Shown: piece by piece, positions 21,901 to 33,348 of the stretch
Layout: the number at the start of each line of letters is the position of its first letter
How positions within the stretch are numbered: position 1 is the first letter of the stretch
Origin: Whitmania pigra
Taxonomy: Eukaryota > Annelida > Clitellata > Hirudinida > Haemopidae
NCBI GenBank assembly: GCA_021613335.1
Contig: JAJTWR010000231.1
Coordinates: forward strand, 2,874,001-2,938,000
DNA length: 64,000 nucleotides
Direction of reading: 5' to 3'
The notes under the pieces: model-generated
Databases searched by the model: none
Told to the model about the DNA's origin: nothing
Seen by the model: only the letters and a program-made list of their open reading frames with translations
Program-made: the position numbers and the translations under genes

Positions 21901-24900
21901 CTTAAATTATCATTAGTCAATATCACAAATGATCTTTGATTTCATCCAATTTAAAAAGTTTAATTTTTTATGCTTTTCCTAATTCCCATTTGAAATGCTA
22001 AGATCTTCTGCAAAAGCATATTAATTTATTTTGATATTCATGCAGTGGGTCAGGCCATGGTAGCTTTGAATGTGGCTCTGGAAGGAGATAACCCCGACTC
22101 CACCCTTCAACAGCTTCTTAATCCTGTTCTCAACCTCGCATCTGTCAACCCATCTTCAAGGTGTTTATATCACGAAGAACTCCAGTCCTTGAAAGAAGGG
22201 GCAAGTTTTTACATTCACTTTTAATTTCTTTCTGCTAATATTTTGTTGTTGAATGTTTTATTAATTGATATTTATGTGAAGTTGATCGTGTTCAATGACG
22301 TGATTGCAATTGTTTAATTTTTATTTGTTAGGGCGACCTCGAGTATATGGACGTTTGCAAAGCAATTAAAAGTAAGCGCTTTTGTTGTCACAATGATTTT
22401 AATTAAAGCGACCTTTTGTGATATGCAATGGCATTAAAATGAGGATGAAATAATTTCATGAGTTACAAATAAGTTATCGATAAAATTGACAAACATTGAA
22501 ATGAGACTTGATAACCGTTTCTTTTGATATGTGTGATTCCAGTACTGAATGCGGTCTCACGAGTCGACAGTGCAGTTGATGCGGGTAATTCTAGTTACCT
22601 TCTGGAGGCTCTTCTTGATAACGATGCTCACATAGATGGGGTTTACTCCCATTCTGCCGAGAAGTACCTTGAGTATCTAGTGAGGTTAAAAGAGGAAAAG
22701 TCTGATGTGAGCAGAAAATGTTTCCTTGTCTTTGTTTCCAAGTGATGAGCACTTATTTGAGGACACGTTTTGGATCAAGAACTTATATGTTCGATCACGA
22801 TTGTCTAATGTTCTTTCTTTTTCAGTGCTTCTGTCGAATGCTCACACATCACGATATTCAGTCGGGCGTGAATCGTATCAACAGTGAATTGGAGTCGGAG
22901 CAAGAGAGTTAGGATGTTCACTTGTTTATCCATTATTAAATCTCATGGTCTCATTTCAATCTTATGAATTATCCATTAAGAAAACAAATGAGGCATGATT
23001 AACATTTTGCATTGAGTAAGATTTTATAAATTTGAGGTTATTCTGATTGGTTGGTTCTTATTGATTGGCGACATTGTTAGTATTTTTGTAATGTCTGTTT
23101 TTTGAATTCTTAAAGGAATTGAAGCAGTGACCAGGATTAATGAACTCATCGATCAGGACGACTGGAATATCTTGTTTCAGTTTTTCTCTCGTGCCGGTGT
23201 TGGAAATGCTTCCGAGGAACTGGCTGTTCACTACCACCAACTTTTGAGACAGGCCAAAAAATCTAAGGCTAAGGTGGCTTAGGATTTTACATCATTAATG
23301 TGGTATTTCAATATTTTGCAATCAAAAGTAAAATTGAACTGGATATCTTTGAGTCCTGATAGACTGAATTTGAATTAAGTGATGAATTATGAGTTATTGG
23401 AATTGTGGAATTTGAATTAAGTGACGAATTATGAATAATTGGAATTGTGTAATTTTATTTTAGAATTCAGGAGATCCATCATCCATTCTGTGGTTTGAAG
23501 AAATTCAAGACACCATCATCGAAGCCAACGAGGACTCAGAGGAGAGCAGAGAGTGTTTGTGATGTTTTGAAAATTTTTTTTGTCTCTTTAAGTACATTTC
23601 AATACTGTTTATTCTGTATGAGATTTTATTGTGGTAATGACAAGAAGAATAAGAAAGACATGTTACATATTCAAGTGTATTACATATCAAATCCAAAATG
23701 TTTCAGTGTCAGCTTGTGTGGCCGCCGTAAACATTTCCGTTGAAGACGAGGAAGTTGAGAACTTGACCAGTTGCCTGAAACATCCAATCTTGCGCCTCAA
23801 AAGTGTGAACACACAACTTGCTGAAACTTACCTCAGTACCTTAAAAGAATGCAGGCTTCAAAAGTGTCTTCAAGGTCTGCCTTGTTTAATTATAACATTT
23901 TAAAATCACTGTTTTTGTTATTAAGCTTAATATTTAATTGGATTATTGAATAAAACATTCAATTGCATTAATCATTTGCTAGATTATGTTCTGTTCTATG
24001 TTGTTTTGCAATATAAGTTTTTTCTCTGTATATTTATTTCAGCTTACAGATAAATCTGAACATTTTGACAAACATCCATTATTTTATATTTTTATCAAGC
24101 TGCAAAAATGTTTTATTAATGTCCGTTGCATATCTAGATGATTAGGACGGTATCAAGCTGCATTAATATGGTGTAAATTGTATGTTTAGGAGGGTGTGGA
24201 TCAGGGTGGATGATGAACAGATTGAAGAATGGTTCCAAGTTCTTTTTCAATGTTGAAACCATGGAAGGAAGTTGGACCAAGGACGACGAAATTGAGAAAG
24301 ATTTTTCTCTTTTGACGAGAGATGACATAGAAGTATGTAGTGTAGCATTCCAAGTAATTTTTTGTCACAGTTTTTTAACAATTTATAGTGTGGCTTCCAA
24401 CAAATGACAGACAGACGAGATTGAATTGTTAAAATGAATCTAATGTTTCTTGCTGCAGAGGTGCGTAACAGAGGCGAACAAAACCAGTGCTCGACACTCG
24501 TTGTTCTTGGCCCACAAAGATTTCATAACAAAGTTACAGGCTTTGGCAAGGGGGATGCTGGCAAGAAAGTTGTTTCAGAGAAGAAGGGAAAATCTCTTGT
24601 CAATGACTCCTGCTGCTGAAACCATTCAGGTGCAGATGAACAGAACATTAAATACTTTCATAATTTTTCAATAATAATTGTTCAAATTTTTCCCATTGCT
24701 AGCTTAATTTATTAACAATGTGTAAATATTTTGCGATCCAAATCCCGATTGCTTTCAAAGTATTGACTTCATGTCATGACAGAAATGGTGGAGGATGATG
24801 ATGAACAAGAGAATGGTGGAACAGAGGATGAGAGTTTACGTGGAAAACGAACATTCCGTTATTAAGGTAAACAAAATACTCACCATAGTCATCATTGTTT

Positions 24901-27900
24901 ACAATATATTTTTCTTTAATTTAGATCCAATCACTCATCAGAGGATATTTGGCCAGGAAGGCATATTTGGATAGGGTTAACTTTTTCAAGGAAAATGTGA
25001 GTAATTGATGTCTTTCCTTATGACATTTACATACAAATGATTTGGAGGATGGCTTTATTAGATTCACGAGTTTCGATTTTTAATAAGTGTATTTATGGTT
25101 ATTTAATTGTGAACTTAGTTTGCTGGCAATTGTAAACATCATCAATGCTTTTTATTTACAAATCATCTTTACTGCTGACCAGGAAGCGGCCATTGTAAAA
25201 ATACAAGCTTTCATGAGGTCTGCTCGTGCCAAACAGGACTACAATGCGCTGAGTAAGTTTAAACCTTAAATACTTACAACTTTAACAAGAAGAACATTCA
25301 GTTTCCATGTTTTATTTTTTTTTAGTGCATGGAGACAATGTTCCCATTTCTGTCATCAGGAAGTTTGTGCATATTTTAGAAATAACAGATCAGGATTATG
25401 AAGAGGAAATTGGTACAAATTTCAATGCATTAATATTTTTTAAGTCTCCATTCAAACACAAGTTACAAGGGATTTTAGAGAGCAGAGTGGTACATGAGGT
25501 TGTAATAAAGTGCTTATAAAGTTGTTGTCATTCTGTTTTAGAACTTGACAAGTTAAAGCAGCAGGTGGTCCAAGATATCAGAAGCAATAAAACATTGGAT
25601 CATGACTTAATTCAAATGGATATCAAGATAGGACTGCTTGTGAAAAACAGAATCTCATTACAGGTTTGACTGCATGAATAAAATGTTGAAAGACGAATCT
25701 CTGACTGCACAAGGGGAATTCATTCTATGACTTTGTTTAATTTTTATATTTTTCTGAAAATTTTCAGATATATTATAATTTTAAGGATAAGGAATATTTG
25801 AATAACCATATCTTATGATATTATAACAAAAACACATGTCCTTTAAGTCAAATTATTTTAATCCTAATAACCTGATAAAGCAATGGTAGGTTTTCAGTGA
25901 TGCATTTGAAGTCATCTAAATCATCTGGTCTCTTCTAAACAGGATGTCATCTCTCAGAACAAGTTTCTGAGGCAACACCACTCTTCTTCTAGCATATCCT
26001 CCACATCAACCATGGGTCCTGGGGGTAATCTCCCACCAGGGGGCATAAGGGGCCTCAGCAAGGCAAGCCACGACAAGCTTCAGGCTTATCAGCATCTCTT
26101 TTACCTCCTTCAGACTCAGCCAAACTATTTGGCCAAGTTGATGTTTGAACTTCCTCAGAGCAAAACAACAAAATTCATGGAATCTGCCATCCTTTCTCTC
26201 TTCAATTATGCTTCCAACCAGAGGGATGAATACATGCTCATCGGACTTTTCAAGACTGCACTTGAAGAGGAGATTAAGTGAGTGAACGGATTTTACAAAT
26301 TAGGGATAATTAATTTTGTCTTGTGTTATTAACTGGTAATTAAATTAAATTGGCAGATATTGTTAAAATTGGAGTCTTTAAAATCTTTTTGATCAAAATC
26401 GTTGTTACTTAATTTATTATACTTTGAAGCCATTAACCTATTACGTTACTTTTAATAATTTGAGCTTCAGTAAACTTATGGGGTCATTTAAGAAACTTTC
26501 AGTTAAATTCTTTATAGTATTTTAATCTCAGTTTATTATAACAATTGTTGCTACGTGTGTTTCGTTATTTCTTTTACACGAACAAAATAAGATATATTGC
26601 CAATAAATGGTAATATTTTATCATTTTACTTAAAATTTCCATGAAACTTTTCATTCAGGTCAAAGGTGACTGCCCCCTCCGACATCATCACCGGGAACCC
26701 GATGGTTGTCAAAATGATTGTCAGCTTCAACAGGTCTTCACTTGCTTTGATTTCCAAGACAGCTTATGATTACTAATTATGATAAAATAAAAGATAACTA
26801 TTTTATTTTATGAAATAAAAAATAATAATTTGTTAACCGTCGTTTTTCACTTAACAGAAGCTCCAGAGGACAGGGTTTGTTGCGCGAGTTGTTGAATCCG
26901 CTGGTGAAGAGTGTCATTGAAGACAAGAAGTTGCACATCAACACCAACGTTGTTGAGGTCTACAAGCAGTGGATCAACCAAGTCGAGGCAGAAACGGGAA
27001 AACCAAGGTTTGATGATGATGATAGTAGTGTTGAAGATAAGGCCTGTTACTAGATTTCAGTTGTTTTGCATTAATTGTTTGTTGTATGATCATGATATCA
27101 ATTTAATGACTTTATTAAGTTACTTTGCATTATCCATTGTCTGAAAACTTTCTTAAGTAACACTGCATTCCATTGCAGCCTCTTGCCATACGAAGTATCG
27201 ATGGAACAGGCACTATCACACAAGGAGGTCGACAAAATACTAAAGGATACAGTTTCTGTGCTTCAGGAGTGGACCGAGAAGTTCCTCGATGCGATACTTT
27301 CTTCCATCGATAAAATACCGTGAGAGTTCTAAATCAATTCAACTCACATTAATGCATCCATGCAATTCAGCTATTTTTAATTGATGAACATCATTTATTA
27401 TTGGATTTGATTGCCATCTTTTACAAAGGTATGGAATGAGATACATGGCTCAAGTAATGAAGAAAGCACTCCAAGACAGATTCCCATCCTGTCAAGAAAA
27501 GGAAATCTTGAAGGTTGATTTTTAAGCCTCTTAGTTAATTAATAAACCTCTCCATGTACTGAAGTAATTGTATTCTAATGTTTTAATCTATCAGATCATT
27601 GGCAACCTGATCTACTATCGTTACATAAACTCGGCCATCGTTGCACCGGATGCCTTCGACATAATCGAAGTTGCTGCAAGCAATGGGCTGACCAGCGAAC
27701 AGAGGAGAAATCTTGGTTCAATTGCAAAAATTCTTCAATTTGCAGCATCGAACAAAGGGGTGAGTATTTTTACTGACGCTTTGAGATATCAATACAAACA
27801 ACAAGGTGATACGATGTGATTGTAATCTTTTAATAATTTTTTTTTAATTTAAATGTAATTACTGCAATCTTCCCCATGACTGTCCTCTATAAAAAGTTAT

Positions 27901-30900
27901 AATCTGTAAGTGGCCAAAATGAATGTTTCTCTTGCAGTTCAGTTCCGACTCCCCTCATCTCGTATCTTTGAACAGCTACATAGTTGAGGCACATTCTCGT
28001 TTCAAGTGAGTTGCTTCTAATGAAATTAGACTTTGATAATGCTTATCATTATTTGAAATTACTTTTATCCATAAATAATTAAATTACTTATAAGACTACT
28101 CCTTAAATACTTTCGTACAAGACACAAAAAATTCTAATCAGAGCATATTGCACTTATGTCCGACCTATCCTCGAATATTGTTCCCCAATATGGAGCCCAC
28201 ATAGCAAGCAGCAAGATAGCTATTTATTTTTAAAGATATTTTACAAGAACCATACCCGGATTTAGATCTCTGCCCTACCATATCAGATTATGGCTACTGA
28301 GACTCAATACTCTTGAACATAGACGGCTTATCAGCGACCTATGCTTCTGCTATAAAATAGTTCACGGGCTTGTTCAGTGCACAATTCCGGAATTCCCTTC
28401 GTTTCTTACTTCAAGAACTCGCGGTCATCTCCTTCGTCTACGACAAGAACAATGTTCCACCAAACACAGGCAACACTTCTTCATCAACCGAGTCGTCAAA
28501 CCCTGGAACTCTCTACCCCCTGACATCATTAATTCCTCAACATTTTCTCGCTTCAAATCCTGCCTGTCACTCATTAACCTCAATAATTACCTCCTAATTA
28601 AGTGATCACTTAACCTTCTTATCGTTGCACTCTGTTCTCGCGAACATCTAAAACCATTGTATATAATTGCTTAATAGGTCATAGATGACCCTGCAATTTG
28701 TTTTGAAATAAAATAAAAAAATAAAAAAACTTTGTATAGTTATGATGATCTCTGAATTTCAAATGAAGAGTAATTTTTTTAATATGAAATGTTATTATCA
28801 GGAAGTATTTTGCTGACATCTGTGAAGTTGAAGAACCAGAAAGTGTCTTCAATGTTGACAAGTATTCAGATGTTGCTAGAATCACTAAGCCTATTATATA
28901 CATTTCAGTGGGAGAGATTATTGACATGCACAAGGTTATTATTTTGTTTATTAAATTTGTTAATACAACAAAAATTTGTAACTGATTTGTTGGATTTAAT
29001 ATTTTTAAGAGTAAGAAAACAGTTTAATTTATTTTTATGTTTATTTGTATAGCGCCATAAGCGTCAGGGGCACTCATCCACTTGTATAGTGCTGCATGCT
29101 GTTGCTTTCATCGTTGTTCACAGGCACGCTACCCTCTGAGCCAACTTACATGCCAAATAATGATTATTTAAGTGGTTGTGTCAAGTAGTTTGAACTGATT
29201 GATTGCAGCTCTTGTTGAACCACCAAAATGTGATTGCTCCTGATCCTCGTGACCCTCTCCACGAACTGTTAGATGACCTCGGAGATGTTTGCGACGTCGG
29301 TGCACTTCTAGGTGAGCTCAATGTGATGCTGATAATTCAGTCGCTGGAATTGTATTTAAACGATGGCATAGTTATAAATATTAGCTATTATAAAGTGATG
29401 TTAGATTCTTAGGATAAGAAACTTTGAAGATTGAAATGAGCTGCATTCTTTCAGGCGATTCAAATGAAGATGAGGTCAGCAGGGTGCAAATGATGAAGAA
29501 TGAAATCTCGTTGACCTTGTCGAATAAATTTGAAATCCCTGACAACGACCAAATAAACACTCAGAGTCTCCTGCTGAGGTTCATCTTTAATTTCATTATT
29601 TGTTTGCTTCGTGGTTGTTTTCAATTTCTTGTATATTATCTTTAATGTTGTTACTGACTATCTGATATCAGTTTTTATTTCATTTACCAAAAGAACCAAG
29701 CAAATGATTATCGACATCCTGAGGTGCCAGAAATCCGGGGATTCTCTGATGGATATTTTGAAGTCACAGTCCAGTGAAGATGAGGTAGGAGGCTCTTAAA
29801 CTGTTTTTAATGAAATTCCTTTCGAAATTTAAATGGTTCGTTCGGCAATGTTTTCATCAGGAAAGTGTTCATAAAGCCCTAATGAAGGAGAGAGAAAGGT
29901 TTGACACCAGAACCACAAAGTCGAACCTTGTGCGACAGCCTTCAGTCTCCACGCCTGCCAAGTTAGTGATTTGATGAAAAACATTTGATGACAACCTCAT
30001 TGCACAATGTAAACATCTATTAAAATTGATGTCTTTGTGCACATCAAGTGAACAGTAAATTTTAGAAAGTTGTAAGTGTTAGTATTTTTATCAAATCTAT
30101 GAGGGTGCATTTTCTCCCCTTGTGGATGATTATGGTAATGGTAATATGTTGTTATGTGTTAAGATAATTTATTTGAATTACATAAATTGAAGTTGTTTGA
30201 ATAAGGACTAAGTGCCTATTGTTATTGCTACTAGGTTATCCCTCAAGGGTTGGTATGTGTTAAGCTAATTTCTTCGAATTACTTGAATTTGAATACAACT
30301 CAATTGTTTGAATAAGGACTAAGTGCCTATGATATTGTTATTGGCACCAGGTTATCCCTGAACAGCATGAAGAAGGTTGTCATCTCCAATTTGTCTTCCC
30401 TTGAGCAAGCAGGTCTGATATCCAAATCTGGTGGTTATGAGAGCCTTGTCACTGCCATCGTGAGAGTAAGGAACATTTTATTTATGCATTAAATGCTGAG
30501 ATGTTTATATTTCATTACTTAAGCACTGCAACTAATTTATAGTCATTTTGGTCTTTGTTCTTTTGTGCTGTTTGTGGCTCTTTGTTACTTACAATACTTT
30601 TGCTATCATTATTATGCGGTTGTCTTTGAGAAATTAAAGAGTTTACAAACAATCCTCCTGCTTCTTGTAAAGGACATCAGGAATCAGAGACTTCATAGGC
30701 AGAGACGAAAAGTTGAAATGACCAAACTCAAAACAACACTCAAAAGCTTGTCCCAGAAACGGACCTTCTTTGAAGAACAGATTAATTATTACAACCAATA
30801 TGTCAAGACTTGCCTCGACAAGCAGGCTGCCAAAACCAAGTATTCAATTATTCAAATTTTCAAAAATGTAAAATCATTGGAAAAATTATGATGAAAGTTA

Positions 30901-31742
30901 GAAATCTTGAATTGATCTTACATTGTATTCAATGCTTATTATTATTATAGTTGACATCTGACCTTCCTTTCAGCAAGTACAGGTCTTCGAAGAGCTCTGT
31001 GAAATACAGTGCTTCCAGACTGCACGAGAAGGGAGTACTTTTAGGCATCGACAACCTCCACGAGAATCAGTTTGTACAATTTCCATCGTTTTATTAATGA
31101 CTTCTGCTATTATTATTTCCATTGCATTGTGTTGCATAAAAGCAGAACATAGATTTTAATTTAGTATTTAGTAACATCAGTGTCTGACATGCACTTTAGG
31201 TTGTCGTTGAATGAGGTTGCTTTTTTTAACAGGTTTAAAAATATCCTCTTTGAAATTTCCTCAACCAATGACCCAGGAATATTTATTGTCAATGCAAAGT
31301 TTATGGGGGTCAATATGGAGAAGGTGGAACTGAGATTTCAAGTGGGTCTTAATTTTATTATAAACACGTTGATGAAAATATAATAGTCGTGCTAAGGTCA
31401 AACTGAATGGTTTACAGATTTATCATAATATCATTTTAAAATATTTAGTTCCTTATAGTCTTATTCATGAAATTATGTTCCATCATCAACTGGGTATTAA
31501 TGTTTTACCCAATATTCATGATTGAAAATCAACCATAATTTTTAACTATTAGTTAATTAATTTTAATTGTTTATTAGTTTGACTTAATTTATTCCCATTG
31601 TATTGCCAATTATTTGAAATTTTAGGATCTCTTGGAACTCCAGTATGAGGGTGTTTCTGTCATGAAGATGTTTGACAAAGCTCGGGTGAACGTCAACCTT
31701 CTAATATACCTCCTCAATCACAAATTCTATGGCAAAAAATAG
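18907..31742 (+). CDS. IQGAP: IQGAP scaffold protein, complete 42-exon gene
   Basis: IQGAPs are scaffolds that bind actin, calmodulin and GTP-bound Cdc42/Rac. Exons: 18907-19016, 19233-19389, 19580-19657, 19760-19836, 19981-20048, 20230-20321, 20414-20435, 20570-20748, 21112-21196, 21384-21544, 21773-21860, 22046-22200, 22332-22371, 22543-22706, 22826-22907, 23116-23273, 23464-23554, 23707-23874, 24190-24332, 24459-24629, 24783-24866, 24925-24996, 25183-25252, 25326-25412, 25542-25663, 25943-26277, 26659-26733, 26858-27007, 27179-27319, 27429-27513, 27595-27759, 27938-28005, 28802-28934, 29209-29311, 29455-29578, 29694-29784, 29861-29961, 30351-30465, 30673-30839, 30974-31069, 31233-31341, 31626-31742. 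All phases close to 1632 residues (human IQGAP1 has 1657). Domains: calponin-homology (about 25-150; GLHFRHTDN, LYLFKIGKAPQIQDLYGK); IQGAP repeats (about 195-640); a degenerate WW (exon 19, FFFNVETMEGSW, lacking the usual Pro); four IQ motifs (exons 20-23); RasGAP-related GRD (about 900-1290, with YYRYINSAIVAPDAFD); and a RasGAP C-terminal domain ending NHKFYGKK. The start follows the MDE..VAYEYLC block conserved in IQGAPs. Introns 2, 8 and 12 use GC donors. Confidence 0.95.
20831..20890. repeat. ATT microsatellite in IQGAP intron 8
   Basis: Interrupted ATT trinucleotide run. Confidence 0.9.
24105..24150 (-). mobile_element. 46-bp hairpin-tail retroposon in IQGAP intron 18
   Basis: On the minus strand it starts CCGTCCTAATCATCTAG and ends in ATTAATAAAAC, matching the 3' tail of LINE copy 1 and of the SINE at 40867-40984. 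It is flanked by the perfect 12-bp duplication TATCAAGCTGCA at 24093-24104 and 24151-24162. Confidence 0.85.
28123..28731 (+). mobile_element. CR1-like LINE 3' end in IQGAP intron 32
   Basis: Plus-strand translation in shifting frames gives IRAYCTYVRPILEYCSPIWS, LEHRRLISDLCFCYKIVHG, RVVKPWNSLPPDIINSSTFS and RFKSCL, the C-terminal part of a CR1-type reverse transcriptase ORF. It ends in an A-rich tail (AAATAAAATAAAAAAATAAA). It is 5'-truncated and decayed, and lies in sense orientation inside the intron. Confidence 0.85.
29041..29153 (-). mobile_element. tRNA-derived SINE (family 2) in IQGAP intron 33
   Basis: A shortened copy of the SINE at 11190-11372. The plus strand shows TGTATAGCGCCATAAGCG at one end and GGCACGCTACCCTCTGAGCC (A-box region) at the other. 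Confidence 0.65.
30154..30359 (+). repeat. IQGAP: Tandem duplication carrying a second 3' splice site, before IQGAP exon 38
   Basis: Two copies (about 30154-30243 and 30254-30359) share TATGTGTTAAG..AATT, GTTTGAATAAGGACTAAGTG and AGGTTATCCCT. Each copy ends in an AG acceptor followed by GTTATCCCT. Only the second leads into the conserved exon. The first would give a few codons and then an in-frame stop. Confidence 0.8.
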
Positions 31743-33348
31743 GATTCCAGCTTGTTGCCCTTTTTTAGCTGTAGTTTTTAACAGGTTAACTGTTGGTTGT
31801 ACATGTAATGCGATCATCGTGATACCATTGTTCTTAGAAGCTTACAGAACTGTGGATATGTTTTATTATTCCAATCATTGTGCTTTTTCATCTTAATAAT
31901 ACATTAGATCAAGTGGTAGTTTATCAGCTTTATAGATTTTTACGATTTTTTTTTTTTTGAATTTGCCTTTTTTGTGCCACTGCTGTTTATTTCCTTCAGA
32001 AATGCTTCAAAACTGTCTTCCAGTTGAAACTAATCTGTAGATTTTAGTTCAGAGTTTTCTGGCTTCCTATGTGATCTCTTATTAGAGGTCAATGCTTTGA
32101 GTTATGTGATTCGTTTCTCTACTTTTCTTGATCTAGTTTTAATAACATATCGATGATCTGATTATGCCAGGATCACGTTTTTATCATACGTCCTTCGGCG
32201 ATAGAGCCTTCAATTCGCATCGTTTCCCCGCTGGTACTATCTCTTAATAGCGCACGAAACTCTGGTTGTTTTGCTTTTCTATGTGGAAATTGCCATTTTC
32301 TAGAATAAAAGATGTGGACATTGGTCCCGCGCACTGTTGGTTCAAGACTCGTAGAGGTTTATTTACTCGAGGGCTGTCAAAGTTAGAATGTGGCTGCGAA
32401 CTCAGACTAGACAGCGAGATCATAAAATTCGTCCCTGTCACGCAGCTATATTTTAGAGCCGGGGAGAGAGGTTCGCATAGATTACATTTGACACCCTCAC
32501 AGAGTGCTCTGCTATGAAACAATTGCTTCGTAAAGGCGCCTCCGCGTGCATGAAGCGTGTTGTCTGCCTGCAACATGCTAAATACAATGCTTTCGGCTGC
32601 GAGCAGTACACCGCTTGCTTGATTGTAAATCATCGGTAGATGTCACAAACGTGAGAAAAATGGCGAGTGGTGTCGAAGCGAGATGGCTCTCAGAAAAATT
32701 ATCTTTGCGGAGCGGCAAGTTGTCATTCGGAGAGATGATATAATAAAGATGAATCAGAAAGTAATGAGTCTTAAAATGGTCTTCCTCGAAAGTTCATGCG
32801 CCTGCATGATCGCTATACCGTTTCTTAAATAGATTCAATTACAATTAACCGAAATCAATTTGAATAAGTAAGACACCACGAATAAACGAATCATAAGCCG
32901 TTAGTCGGGATGAATAATTTGTGAAGAGACGTGCTGGCTCGACAGGTTTTTATTGTTTATTTACGCCTTGTCGGTGAAAAAACGCTATCGCCGTTCGTCT
33001 CTCGGAGCGTCCGCGATGTTGATTGATTGATCGATTGGTGCTCTTTTCACGTTAATAATAATAATGAAACAAAGCTTCGATTTTTGTGGGTCAGCCAAGA
33101 TTGCACATTTAAAATGAGAACAAGTTCAAACTCATGCGTCTTTCGTTCACCTGGTTAAGAGTTGTGAGCAGATTTGCGCAACGGTCGCATGCCGAGTTTA
33201 TAAGTTTTGTGTTTTTGAGTTCTGATCTTTTATAATCTGACATTTCTAGAGAATTCCTAATTAAAAATAAAAATAAAAACAACGCGATGATACCGAAATT
33301 TAAAAGATAAAAAAGATTTGATGTTATTCACTTTATAAAGATTCAAGA
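31743..33348. other. IQGAP 3' flank and glycosylase promoter region
   Basis: This is the 3' UTR/intergenic DNA of IQGAP and the upstream region of the glycosylase gene. The part at about 32150-32720 is less AT-rich and carries a 129-codon minus-strand frame (32244-32633) and a shorter plus-strand frame (32266-32517), neither recognisable. I see no repeat. Confidence 0.4.

Noticed and set aside
32244..32633. 129-codon minus-strand frame between IQGAP and the glycosylase
   Set aside because: There is no recognisable domain, promoter or splice context; it is kept only as part of the intergenic description.
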